Assembly: GCF_029852145.1 (NCBI RefSeq)
Contig: NC_079978.1
Span: 20,255,774-20,319,773 of the forward strand
Direction: 5' to 3'
Length of the DNA stretch: 64,000 bases
From: Microplitis mediator
Lineage: Eukaryota > Arthropoda > Insecta > Hymenoptera > Braconidae
Shown: in pieces, positions 42,601 through 54,199 of the stretch
How positions within the stretch are numbered: the stretch's first letter is position 1
How the letters are laid out: every line of letters begins with the position of its first letter
Notes under the pieces: generated by a model
Databases searched by the model: none
What the model saw: the letters and a program-made list of their open reading frames with translations, nothing else
What the model was told of the DNA's origin: nothing
Program-made: the position numbers and the translations under genes

Positions 42601-45600
42601 AGTCATGAGTTATCCTGCCTACGGCATGGAAACTTTTTTTTAAAGTGACTCGTCTCTCCCCACTACCACTGGCTTATTTTTCAATATTTTTTTTTGAAAA
42701 TTTAGCTGAATATTTTTGGAATGATGCTCAATAATATCACAAATTTTATGAATTTTAATAAAGCAGGAACTCTGAAAAAAAAAATCATTAAATAAATCAC
42801 TAAACAAAATTTTACTACACAGAAAAAAAGGATTTCTTGATGCAAAAAATTTTTACTCTCGCAAAGAAAATTTTTACTTGTCCTAAAAAATTTTTGTTTT
42901 ATAAATTGAAAACTAAAATTTTCTTGAGTCAAGAAGAAATTTTTTCTGGATGTTTTATAAGTAATGTTACCTCTAGGCCAAATAATTCTTTCGGGATCGA
43001 TATCCAGTCTAGAAAATTTCGATATTTCTTCATCAGTTAATGAATTTGGATCCGTTTTATTGATTCCGAGCTTCTCAAGTCTTCTTAATTGAATTTTCGA
43101 AAATGATCTGACTCCTTTGACAGCCGGTACAAGTCTACTATAAAGAGCTTTGTCCGACTGCGTGGATTCATGGAAATATCGAGCATCAATTTGTGCAGCA
43201 AGAAGATTATGAGCAGTCGATACCGCATGAATGTCTCCAGTCAAATGTAAATTGAATTCCTCCATCGGAATAACTTGAGCGTAGCCTCCACCAGCAGCTC
43301 CGCCTTTGACACCAAACGTTGGACCCATGCTGGGTTGTCTGAGAGTCGCGATCGAATTTTTGTTGCGATGAGCCGTCAGTGCTTGGACCAACCCAAGTGT
43401 TGTTGTACTCTTGCCTTCACCAAATGGCGTAGGAGTGATACCAGCAACGACAATTAATTTTCCATCTCTCTGATTTCTCAGACGGTCCAAAACACTGAGA
43501 CTTATTTTTGCTTTTTTCGAACCATACGGACTTATTTCATCAGGAGTGATGCCTATTTCATCAGCTAAAAAGGTGATTGGTTTGGGTTCTTGGCTTCTAG
43601 AAATCGCAATATCACTTGGCACTGGATTTTGGATCTTCAATGGCAGTGGGCAAATGTTCCACTTAATACTGACAAGTTTTTCTGCTGATCGTTTTGCAGA
43701 AATGACCGTATTTTTCATCAACATCGCAACGGTCATTGGACCAACACCACCTGGAACTGGAGTAATGTACGAGGCAACTTTTGCTGCTGATTCGTACTCG
43801 ACATCTCCAACAAGTCGTTGGCCAGATTTTTTAGTCGCATCTGAAAAAGTTTTTTGTTCAGTTCAAAATTTACACAGTTCGTAATTTTCTAAAGTATTAA
43901 ATTTACCTGGAATTGAATTGATCCCACAATCGATTACAACAGCTCCGGGTTTTATCCAAGAACCTTTTACCATTTCCGGTTGGCCAATACCCACGACAAG
44001 AATATCAGCCTGAGATACCTAAGTACCGAAAAATAATATTTGTTATGAGAATTTGAAATTATTTTATAGAAATATGGAGTCGTTTAAATTGAGACTCACA
44101 ACTTGGGGTAAATTTTTAGTTTTTGAATGACAAACAGTCACGGTAGCATGATTCCATTTTAATAATTCTGCTACTGGTGTGCCGACAATTTTACTTCTAC
44201 CGAGAACAACAGCATTTGCTCCAGCAATGGGAACTCCGCTCCTTAATAAAAAAGACAATTTATAATTTATTATTTTAAATATGAACCCTAGTAGCATTCT
44301 TAAGGAAGTCTTATGTAAATCTGTATCTTCAGTCTTCAGCAAGTCTGCATCATCAGTCTTGGACGAGTCTGAGGTAAGATACCTCAAGTATATCTAGTCA
44401 TACTTGCTCAAGATCTGTCAGCTCAGAAAACTTTCTTTATTTAAATTCTCAAAATTAGTGACTATCAAGCATCATTCCAAGAATATTCTGCTAAATTTTC
44501 ATAAAAAAATATTTAAAAATAAGCCAGTGGTAGTGGGGAGAGCCCAAAGGGAAGAAATTTTTTTGGTTTTTTGATTTCAGATGAGACAGTCACGAGTTAT
44601 CCTGCCTACGGAATGAAGACTTTTTTTTAAGGTGACTCGTCTCTCCTTACTACCACTGGCTTATTTTTCCATATTTTTTTATGAAAATTTAGCAGAATAT
44701 TCTTGAAATAATGCTCAATAGTGTCACAAATTTCAAGAATTTTAATAACGAAGGTACTCTGAAAAAAAAATTCACTAAAATATCCTGTTTTTTTTTATCT
44801 CAGACCCATTTCCCCCCATAATGTTTAATAGACTGGGCCAAAAAAATTGACTATTTTTTTTTTCATAGCTATATCGAGAATATTATTCAGAATGACAAAA
44901 TAAAAAATTTCATGAAAGTTTGAGCCCTTAATATTAATTTTAAGAGGTCTATCATCGCTATTTTTAGTTTTAATTCATAATTTAATGTTTTACGTCAGAA
45001 CTGCTAAAACATTGAAGTAAAAAAAAATCATTTTTACTTATTTTTATGTAAAATTAAATTCCCTACAAAAAAGGTCTGATTGAAAATTTTCGTCAGACAA
45101 GCCGTTTCTGTTTAATTAAGCTTAATAAATTGATATATTTTTTCGATTTAACATTTTTACTTTTGAATTTTGTAACTGACGAATCAATAAATATCTAATA
45201 AAAACCATAACAGATTTTTGAAGGAAATTTAATGCTCTACAAAAAAGGCCTCTTAACATTTTTTGCTAAATTCACTCCTTCGAAAGTTATTCACGTTATT
45301 GAAATCGTTTTGACTCAAATTCAACCTTTAATAACTTTCGAAGGAGTGAATTTAGCAAAAAATGTCAAGAGACCTTTTTTGTAGGGCATTAAATTACCTT
45401 TAAAAATCTGTCATGGTTTTTATTAGATATTTATTGATTCGTCAGTTACAAAATTCAAAAGTAAAAATGTTGAATCGAAAAAATATATCAATTTATTAAG
45501 CTTAATTAATCGGAAACGGCTTGTCTGACGAAAATTTTCAATCAGACCTTTTTTGTAGGGAATTTAATTTTACATATAAATAAGTAAAAATGATTTTTTT

Positions 45601-47008
45601 TTACTTCAATGTTTTAGCAGTTCTGACGTAAAACATTAAATTATGAATTAAAACTAAAAATAGCGATGATAGACCTCTTAAAATTAATATTAAGGGCTCA
45701 AACTTTCATGAAATTTTTTTTTTGTCATTCTGAATAATATTCTCGATATAGCTAAGAAAAAAAAATAGTCAATTTTTTTGGCCCAGTCTAATGTTTAATA
45801 TAGTTTTATCGAGTGATAACATTATTAACTTGTAGCATTTTAAATTTTAGAGAACCACAAGGTTTGCTAATGAGACTGCGTTTGAGCTCGAAGTGACTCG
45901 GAGATAAAGAAACCCGATATCTTAAGCAATTCTGCAGCAACTCTAACCGAACATTGTTATATATTACGTATATTGATTAAGAACTGCTGCAGACTTTTTC
46001 TACAGTCTTGTTTAAATCTTCCGTAAGAAATTTGTTGTAGGACAAGACAATGCTACTAGTGTATGCTACTTAAATATTATTTTAAAAATATATTTAGTGC
46101 ACTTACTTTTTTATGAGCTCGATGCAACCATTTGGAGTACATGGTAAAAATCCAGACATGTTTCCAATAGCTACTCTGCCTTCATTTATGGTATTAAGTC
46201 TACAAATATAAATCATAAGTAATGATTCGCAATTAATTTATCAATTATTATAATACACAGTAAAAAAAATTGTCAATGCGTTAAAAAACACAGTAAGTGT
46301 TGCCTACTACGAAAATTAAAGCGATAAACATTTACTAAGTTACTTAAAAATTAACACAAAATTTATGTTGAAAACTCAATCGTCAGTCGCGAGTACAATA
46401 TTTTTTACTGTAGATAAAATTAAAATATCAGGACAAATATTTATTACCCATCGACATCTTTTTCCGGTATAACTGCATCAGTGATCAAGTCTGAATTAAT
46501 TTTATTGATACTATCGAGCGGCATTTGCACAATAATACCGTGAGTTTGTGGATCATTGTTCAATTTACGAAGTTTGCTCAGCAGTTCCATTTCAGTCGTA
46601 GTATTCGGCAGCTTAACATGAGTTGCATTTATTCCTATTTCTGATGCGGCTTTTATTTTCATCCTAATGTAGACATTTGAATCTTCCCGCCCTCCGACTT
46701 GAACAATAGCCAGTCCTGGTGAAAACTCCGGTAGTTTTGACTTAATATTCATTACATCTTTTGCTAATGAGTCCCGGATTTCTCTGAAAAATCAATGAAA
46801 TTTATATAAATTTCTAATTTAAGTTCAAGGTCACGCAGAATTTTTATTAATATGATCAATTTATGACATAATTAATTATTAATTATCGAAAAAATAAGTG
46901 ACTAGATGTTTACTTTGTCATATATATCGTGAATTATAAAAAGTTAATTGATATTTTTACTCACTTTGCTAAATTCGTGCCAGAGAGTACAATACCACGT
47001 GCGTCCAT
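39637..47008 (-). CDS. MTHFD1: C1-tetrahydrofolate synthase, cytosolic (trifunctional)
   Basis: The protein interconverts one-carbon forms of folate: methylene-THF dehydrogenase and methenyl-THF cyclohydrolase at the N-terminus, formate-THF ligase at the C-terminus. It feeds purine, thymidylate and methionine synthesis. Nine exons join in frame: 47008-46965, 46783-46448, 46199-46107, 44241-44100, 44018-43907, 43840-42971, 42191-41974, 41768-40866 and 39726-39637. The total is 935 aa, the same as human. The dehydrogenase domain keeps YIRMK (Tyr53, Lys57, the catalytic YxxxK), VQMPLD and PEKDVDG. GRSKIVGTP and PVPGGVGPMTVAMLM are the NADP-site motifs. The ligase has the P-loop TPFGEGKSTTT, RQPSMGPTFGVKGGAAGGGY and a complete end IMMMPGLSTRPAIYDMDW. 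The N-terminus (MDARGIVLSGTNLAKEI) has no mitochondrial presequence. Introns carry several MITEs. Confidence 0.97.
40014..40304. mobile_element. Palindromic MITE with ACACGGAAAAAAGAGCAGTT ends in MTHFD1 intron 8
   Basis: Left TACACGGAAAAAAGAGCAGT is opposed by AACTGCTTTTTTTTCGTGTA. The inside has mirrored ACAGTTTC and GAAACTGT motifs. Remnants near 7210-7310 and 11470-11570 keep CACTGTGACTCAGAAACTGT. A fragment of the CCCTGATTAAAAA family follows at about 40750-40806. Confidence 0.8.
42217..42800. mobile_element. Foldback MITE with AAGGGGGGAAATGGGTCTGA end in MTHFD1 intron 6
   Basis: The arm 42245-42405 is complementary to about 42640-42790, sharing AAGCCAGTGGTAGTGGGGAG and CTCCCCACTACCACTGGCTT. 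The right terminus is lost. A second copy is at 44430-44818. Confidence 0.8.
42823..42955. mobile_element. Copy of the AATTTCTTGGCGC MITE family
   Basis: Starts CACAGAAAAAAAGGATTTCT and has AAATTTTTACTTGTCC with an opposed TTTTCTTGAGTCAAGAAG end, 15 bp from the donor of MTHFD1 exon 6. Confidence 0.6.
44430..44818. mobile_element. Second copy of the AAATGGGTCTGA foldback MITE
   Basis: Shares AAGCCAGTGGTAGTGGGGAG and CACTGGCTTATTTTT arms with 42217-42800. Here the right end CTCAGACCCATTTCCCCCC is kept and the left end lost. Together the two copies define the whole element. Confidence 0.8.
44829..45790. mobile_element. Near-perfect 962-bp palindrome, hAT-like, 8-bp target duplication
   Basis: Ends TAGACTGGGCCAAAAAAATT and AATTTTTTTGGCCCAGTCTA. 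ATGTTTAA lies directly outside both ends (44821-44828 and 45791-45798). The arms are about 460 bp each and match almost throughout, meeting near 45310 with a short unpaired centre (CACGTTATTGAAATCG). Eight-base duplications and TAG ends fit hAT. There is no coding capacity. Confidence 0.9.
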
Positions 47009-47778
47009 TGTGATTCCTCTGTTGAAAAATCTACGAATCGAATTTTATTTATTGGCGCAAGATTTGAAAATTACAAAATTATGGCAAAAGTAGAAAAGTT
47101 GCAGCAAAGAGTATAAATTTATTATATTTTAATTTGTATATATTTCACGTGAGTTACGGAGTCGAATAAAGGAATCGAGTTGACAAGACCGGTTTTCTTA
47201 GACTACGCAGTACGCATACCCACATGTTTAATCGCAGAGGTTATATTTATATAGAATATCATTTCCACACATGGAATTTATCCGTGCGCGCATATATGTA
47301 TAATATATCTGACGGTATGAGTGTGCGTGTTCTGGAGAGGGTCATATTAAATCTATGACGTAGATATATATCATGTTTTATATATCAGTATGGAATTTGC
47401 GTAATTCTTATTTTTTTTTTTAATGGAAGAGATAAAATTTGATTGATATTAAGATATTAATTGTACTGATTAATAATTTATGTAGAGGGGTGGGGGTAAA
47501 ACGGGGTACCGAGAAATACTCAAATTTCGGGGACTCAATGCATTTTCTTTTTTTTTTAATGATATTCAAAATCAAAGAAATAGAAAAAATTTCAGCCGGA
47601 AAAAAAATTTTCATTTTTTACGGGAAAATGAGGACCGCTAAAAAGTTTCTTGCGAGTAATTTTACATAAAGAAAAATTATTGAATGCAAAGAAGAAAAAA
47701 ATTTTGATAGTTTTTATCATAAAACAGAAGCTAACATTTTTTGACTGACACTAGATTTTTTAAAGTTTGACTACCGAT
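47009..47778. promoter_or_regulatory. Upstream region of MTHFD1
   Basis: Bases 47009-47400 are the likely promoter and 5' UTR, somewhat more balanced in composition, with TATATATAT words near 47310 and 47365. No box was chosen with confidence. Bases 47480-47778 are AT-rich with a GGGTGGGGGTAAAACGGGG patch. Confidence 0.35.
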
Positions 47779-48873
47779 AAGGGGGACCACTAGTATGAAA
47801 TTTTGAAAAATCAATTCATTTTTTTAAGATATTGAAGTTAGCCGACATCCAATAATTTTTGGATTTTTTTTTAAACAATAAATTATTAAAAAACAAAATA
47901 TTTGAAAAAATTGCACCTATAGTTTATTAAATTTTCTACATGAGTATATTTTTATTTTTTAAATTAAGTCGTTGGAACGAAAATTCGAAATTTTTAACTG
48001 TCTGCTAACTTCAGGGTCATATTTTTTTAGTGATCCTGAAGTTAGCAGACAATTAAAAATTTTTGAATTTTTTTTCAAGAGACAAAAAAAAAAAAATCTA
48101 AAAAAATGCACTTGTAGAAAATTTAAAAAACTACAGGAGGAATTTTCTGAAATATTTTTATTTTTAATAATTAATCATTTTTGAATAAATTCAGAAACTA
48201 TTAGACGTCTGCTAAATTCAGTATCATTTTTTTTTTTACATATGCCGATATTATATACCTTAGAAAATAACATACGACAATTTCTACTGCATATATTGAA
48301 TAGTTTTTTTGAGTTACCGTCATGTGAAGAGCTGCCGCTTATCGGTTCTCGAAAATACATTTTTCGAAATTTCTGTATCTATAACTCGAAGACAAATCAT
48401 CCGATCGACTTGATTTGATTTGCAGCTTCTTTTATAAATGTTTCTACGTACCACGAACCTCCAGTTTTTCGATCGAATCAAAAATGTAATTTTGGCAGGC
48501 CAAAAATAATCAAATTTTTGCGCGAAATTTGAAATTTTTTTTAAAAACTCCGCCATTTTGTTAAATTTCAATTTTTTTTTTAACCCGAAGGTTATGGTAT
48601 AGGAAATACTTTCAAGTTTAATAAACTTTTTAGTTTTTTTGATTTCCGGTATTGTGAAGGTCGCTGTCACTGCAGCGGGGGGATTTTTTTATACGAGAGA
48701 TTGTGAATAACTCGCTGATTTTTGAATTTTTTGGTCCGAAATTTTTATCTTGTATTCATTATATATCCAGAAATATATCCTTAAAACATTAGAACATTCC
48801 ATGCAGTAGTTTTCTTTAAAAAAATTCCCAAAAATTATCTTTTTTTCAGGCGGTCACACTAGTGGTCCCCCTT
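47779..48873. mobile_element. 1.1-kb MITE with AAGGGGGACCACTAGT ends
   Basis: Left AAGGGGGACCACTAGTATG and right CACACTAGTGGTCCCCCTT. Inside, GAAGTTAGCCGACATCC and CTGCTAACTTCAGG blocks recur; the same blocks lie at about 58110-58320 and 54900-55100, so related copies are scattered in this desert. Confidence 0.8.
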
Positions 48874-50832
48874 CAAATTGTTAATTTTTTATTTGCTAAT
48901 CACTTTTTATTATTAACTTGAAAGTAAAAAATCGAAGTTAATTTTAATTTCAAAGAAGATATTTTTAAAAAAGCAACTATATTTTTTTTAAGTAATGGAT
49001 CAAAAAATAATTGGAAGTTAATTAAATTTCAAAAATTGTAAATAGTTTCGAGTTTCTCTTTAAAATACATCTGAAGTAATTTGACACTGGGAATAATTTT
49101 TTGGTAAATTGATAAGAAAAAAAAATTTTTTTCACGAAAAACAAAAGATGGTTTGAATTTATAATAAGAAGGAAAAATTTCCCATAATTTTGTTCCATTT
49201 ACGATTTTAAAAATTTTCAGTTGCGCGCGTTTTTTTTAAATGTTCAGGTTTTATTATTTCTGATTTATGTCATGCATTTTACGACAGTTGATTCAATTTT
49301 CAAAAAATGATATATGGAACAAATTAATTATTTTAATGAACTGTAAAAATATAGACAATTAGTTGAGTATTGAATATGATTAAGTTTCAAATTAAAATTA
49401 ATTTTTTAAAATATTTATTATGCTTACTTAGAAATTTTTAGTATTCGTGAAGTCATATAACGATATTTTAAAAGAAAGAATCGATAATAACTGAGCAGTG
49501 TTCGAATTTCAAATTACTTATTTCGATTAACAAAATGCTGTCATAAAAATCATTATTTATTTATGTACACAGCTTAAAAGATTGAGTAATGTAAAATCAC
49601 AATAACGATAAACTCTGCACCATTATGAGGTTAAAACTAATCTTGCTTTTGAATTGATAACAAATGTCATTATTCTTTCACACAAATTTAACTTAATATG
49701 CTTATTAAATTCAATTGCCAATAGCTAAGTACAAGCGATTGAAAAAAGACTTGATAATCTAGGTCAGTTATACTTAAAAATTTATCGGACAAGATTTCCG
49801 ATCAACCAAATTTATATAGTAACGGTAAAACTTTTTGAGTTAATGTTTGAATCTGGTAAACAATTTGCTTCTCAAACTTTGAAGTAGTTTATTAACATGA
49901 CACAACAAAAACTTTTTAAATTGCATGAGTTACAAAATAACTTAACGTCATATCTATCAATTTTTTTTTTTCAATTTTTTAATCTATTTTTAAAACAAAT
50001 GGAATTTTTCAGTAATGATAGTAATTTTTGGTTTGGATATTAAATTTTTTATTTAAAAAGTATGTTTTTATTCGTGACTGCAATTTTCTCAAGCAATTTC
50101 GAGCTGCGGTTTTTTCCGCGCACGGAGAATATTTCGAAAAATAAAACACTTCAACGAATTTTTATGCCAACATATCAGATAAGTAATAATTGTAGTAATT
50201 TTCCGTCTTCATTTTGTAACGTAAAATTTTGTAACTTCTATAATTATTCTAGAAAAAATATTACAATTATTTTAAAAAATGAATAATAAGTTACAAACTA
50301 TAACGGGCTGATTTTTATTATTCGTAATTTTATGATTACACTTTTTAATATTTTAAGAACAATAAACTTTGCAGTATTTTTTATTATATTCATTTAATTT
50401 AAGTAAAAATTATTTCTAATTCGATAATAAATGTATCGTTTAATTAATATTCGATGCACCCAACATTAATTTTTCAATAACTCAGTAGTAAAAATTCATT
50501 TGACCTCAGCTATTAATATTACAAGTATTTATACAAAAATTATAGTCCCAGCATAATAAAATTTGTTGACTGCTCTATAGAAACTGTATCGCTGCAACGA
50601 ATTATACAAATGAACCTCATGGTTTTCATTTTTGCTCGGCGAAATATTATAAAGGAATAACGATTGTTACTTTACATACTACAGTTTTTAATATTTCGAT
50701 AAAACAAACGATAACTCGATAAATACGTGTAAATAAAATGTAATTTCACTTGAGGCCTGCCAGCAAGTGGATAGAGGATTCGCCAACAAACTGCGAGGTC
50801 CAGTGATCGCGCCCGGGACTCGGAAAAAAAAA
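48874..50832. other. AT-rich gene-free stretch
   Basis: Long A and T runs, no recognised coding, RNA or transposon structure. Confidence 0.4.
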
Positions 50833-50935
50833 TGAACTTCGAAACCTGACTTCTCAATCCTACACCATATCACTAAACTAGTCAAGTCTTCTGTTGAAAG
50901 ACAAAGCTCTCTCTCTCCCACTCTCTCTTTTTTCT
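50755..50935 (-). other. tRNA-like, SINE-type sequence
   Basis: On the minus strand TAGTTTAGTGATATGG (box A-like) and GGTTTCGAAGTTC (box B-like) lie about 30 nt apart, followed by a GC-rich body with CGAGTCCCGGGCGCGATC. This is the build of a tRNA-derived SINE. The upstream side has a CTCTCTC microsatellite. Only one copy is seen here, so the call is weak. Confidence 0.35.
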
Positions 50936-51359
50936 CGAGAAATATAACTTACTAGTTTTTATTATGCCGGCATTACAAAAAATAAAAACAGATTGATAGA
51001 AAATGTTATGCTAGAATGTAAAAATAAAATTAACCACTACAAAATTTATTGTACTGAGTAATAATTCTTATGAATTACACAGCTCAGTTTTTAAAATATG
51101 ATTTTAATTTTTGTTGTGCTAGACTACGAATATTATAAGCATAAATTGCACTAATTAAAAACGAAAGTGATCTGTTTCAAGTTTGGTAGCCTAGCATCGT
51201 AAAATTTGACGTATTTTCTATTACTATTTCCTGCATTTTTGAGTCTCATTTTTCCTCGTGTGTAGCAAAGTAAAGCATAAAAATAATTTATTAATTTACG
51301 GGAGTAAAATGAAAATAAAATCAAAGAGAGTTTTACTTATACGATAATTGTAAGGTGAT

Positions 51360-51790
51360 TGCTGTGATGGAAAGTGTAAAATATATTATGATTACCGATA
51401 GGTTACTTATTGGATATTATCCAGCAAACACGAAGACCCCATCCAATTTCCCTGATATTCGCGTGGAAGGGGTCTTTCCGGTTGGACGGCCTAAGGATTC
51501 CAGAAATACCTTTAGTAAGCAAAGAGGTCGAGGCTCTATAGCGTATGCTAGTGAGAAACACCACCCCCAGAATTTCGATAGCCTCGTATTAATTTCATAT
51601 CCCTTCCGTCGTCACAACGGGCGGCTTCAATCATCTATTTATTGCCGGCGATCCAATCTCGACATTTTGTACGTCCTCATCCTCTTCTATTTCTCGCGCG
51701 AATCTTTGTCCACGTCCAGGGTAAACCCTTCGTGATATCGTCTAGATGCGAGGGAGTGCCAGATGCCCATTAATTTCTTGGAAGATGATT
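51360..51790. other. Balanced-composition island 1 in the AT-rich desert
   Basis: About 430 bp of clearly higher GC and high complexity (GTGGAAGGGGTCTTTCCGG, CGTCACAACGGGCGGCTTC, TTATTGCCGGCGATCC). A frame stays open across 51355-51735 but matches no family I know and starts from GTG. A conserved non-coding element or lncRNA exon is more likely. Confidence 0.45.
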
Positions 51791-52509
51791 GAAAACCTCG
51801 GATAATGCGATTAATACGGTCATTTGATTTCACAAAAGTTTAGTTAACACAATCAGATGATAAATAATTATTCAATCTTAATGCTCATATTAAGCTCTAT
51901 CTGCATGAAAAACATTCACTCAATCTTATAATATTATAATTATATATCATTTTATATTCTTTGGGCTTCAAAGTTGTTATTAAATTGAATCCTCGAATTT
52001 TTCGATCTAAAAAATTTGAATTCCACTGAAAAAAAAAAAAAAAAAAAGTACAAAACATAAAAATTGGATACAAAAAAACTAATGATATTTTTTGTAAACT
52101 TTTGATTTATGATAAGAGCCCAATTACTCATTAGAATCAAGGAAATTAATCGCGATTTGAATTAATTAAAAAAAACTCAACTGCAATTTAAAAAGTTTAT
52201 TGAAATTAAAAACTGATCAGATTACAGATTAATTAGTCCAGTAATTGAATTTTCAAAAGCAGTTTTTTTTTATCAACTTTAAATTTACTTAAATAATTAT
52301 ATTCAAAATTATCCCGTACTAAAAAAATATATATGCGGGCAAATTGCATATATGAGACATAATTTATTTGTATAAATTTTTTTCGTATGGGAAATTGTTT
52401 AATTTTTACGACTTTTGATTGTGGAAAGACGAAATTTTAGCGCATAAAATATTGAGAATGTAAAAAATAATTTTTTAAGAAAAGCAACAATTTATTAATT
52501 TAATAAACC

Positions 52510-52800
52510 GCCGAAAAGTTTTGTGCTTAAGACCATACCAAGACGGAATTCCGTAGACATTCGAAGTAGTTAGCTCACGGAAATTCGGATAGGGTGCTCT
52601 CCTAATACCCTTTTGGTCGATGTCGAATCTCCGTTTTCTCCGCCCCCGATCATCCGCGACCCCGGTCATCCCCAAAGATTTTGTTGCTTCGCGTAACCCT
52701 TTAAGCTTTAACTATCTTGCCAACTCGAAATACTAAGGCTACCTAAACTATCTTTAGCTAGAAATGACGTAAACAGACCGACTATGAGAATGTAAATAAT
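52510..52800. other. Balanced-composition island 2
   Basis: About 290 bp (AAGACGGAATTCCGTAGAC, CCGTTTTCTCCGCCCCCGA). An open frame on the minus strand is short and unrecognised. Confidence 0.4.
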
Positions 52801-53004
52801 AATAAAAAAATTTCAAATTCATTTTCAGTCGAACTATTCTACGGAAAACTTTTATTATTGAAAAATTAAAAAATGTATTGTTTTAAGTGCCAACTTAAAA
52901 AAACAATGGCATCAAAATATTATTCCCTTCAATGATTTGCGCATTTTAACACTTCAATATATAAATTCAATATCATTTTTAATGATGACTATTTTTAATA
53001 TTTG

Positions 53005-53665
53005 ACAACAGAAAAAAAGAATTTCTTGACGCAAAAAATTTTTACTCACCCCAGGAAAATTTTGGCTTGACCCAAAAATGTTTCCTAGTCTTATATAAGA
53101 ACCCGAGTCGAAACACAAATTTTTGTTTAATCCTCAAAAGCCTCAATATCTTTGATGTTTTATTTGGCGCCCAGAAAGTAACTCAAGTACTCAAAATCCT
53201 CAATGAGAACTATGAGGTCTAAATGCGAATAATTTATCGATTTTGAATCATAACTAAGACCTCAAAATCATCAACGAATGAAAAGTTATAGTTCGGACTT
53301 TGAAAAATTTTAGATAGAAAAGGGAGGGGAGAGAATGCGTCGAATGAGACTTTTGAGGTTCAAATGGGGATAAAATTATTCCTGTATGTTTTGAGTATTT
53401 TGAGGCTCTAATCCAGATTATGTTATTCCAGTTTAGTCCTCAAAGTGGTAAAATGGGTCGTAACTATTATTTTGAGAACTAAACTAGGATAACTTTCTGT
53501 ACTGTTGTCAATCTTAAAATTCTAAATTGATCCTCAAAAACCTCATTGAGAATTTTGAGACGTAAATCCGAATTTGTTTTTTGACTCGGGAAAATTTTAG
53601 TTTTCATTTCTTAATTCAAAATATTTTTTGCACCAAAAAATCCTCTTTTTCTGCGTATAGTTTAA
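53005..53665. mobile_element. AATTTCTTGGCGC MITE split by a second MITE
   Basis: The outer arms at about 53010-53090 and 53585-53660 mirror each other (GAATTTCTTGACGCAAAAAA; TTTTTTGCACCAAAAAATCC). Between them lies an element bounded by ACCCGAGTC and GACTCGGG with repeated CCTCAAAA and TTGAGG words. Confidence 0.6.
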
Positions 53666-53739
53666 GAAAATTAATCTAAAAATGACAATAAGAAATTGTA
53701 AATGGATGAATATCAAATCTTCATAACTAAATAAGGAGT

Positions 53740-53960
53740 ATGTCTTAAGGGCTGATTGGTAAAATTTATCTTTCTCTCTCGGCAATTTCATAAGAGCGAG
53801 CAATTTCGTGAAAGGAAACTCCAATCTCTCGTCTTATCTCTCTCGAGTATTTACTATTTCAATCTGTAAATTCATTGGAGCGTTGTCATCTTAAATCACT
53901 AGAATTAATTAACTAGTCGAGTAACAAGAAGTCTACAAGCTTTCATAAACTACATATGTA
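53740..53960. other. Balanced-composition island 3
   Basis: Region with TATCTTTCTCTCTCGGCAA, repeated TCTCTC and GAGCGAGCAATTTCG words. No gene recognised. A smaller patch (54450-54620, CTCGAGCGAGTAAGACGAAG) follows. Confidence 0.35.
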
Positions 53961-54199
53961 TATATGTATATATATTTAAAGGGGTAAAAGCAAAAGAGGG
54001 AAAAATAGTTGCCTCAAAATTTTATTATCGATTTTTATATTAAAAGTACACTGAAAAAAAAGATGTCAGTGCGAAAAATATTTTGCACTATGAATTGAAG
54101 ACTAAAATTTTCTTAGGGCTGGAAAAAATTTTTCGCGCCAAGAATTTTTTTTTTAAATCTTAAATTTTCACCGAAGAAAAAATGTTTTTTTCAAATCTA

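Larger units (their letters stand above)
44286..46060. mobile_element. TAGTAGCATTC MITE holding two further MITEs (MTHFD1 intron 3)
   Basis: Outer ends are CCCTAGTAGCATTCTTAAGG (44286) and AGACAATGCTACTAG (to 46059). Outer sequence at 45800-46060 and 44286-44425 matches the uninterrupted element at 33337-34000 and the one at 1011-1800. Inside lie a left-truncated copy of the AAGGGGGGAAATGGG element (about 44430-44818) and the palindrome at 44829-45790. Confidence 0.8.

Noticed and set aside
42702..42970. Extension of MTHFD1 exon 6 into sequence rich in Phe and Lys
   Set aside because: This is intron read-through into a MITE; the donor GTAACA at 42970 joins in frame to the exon at 42191.
51355..51735. 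126-codon frame in balanced island 1 as a protein gene
   Set aside because: It starts from GTG, matches no family, and the sequence is equally compatible with a conserved non-coding element.
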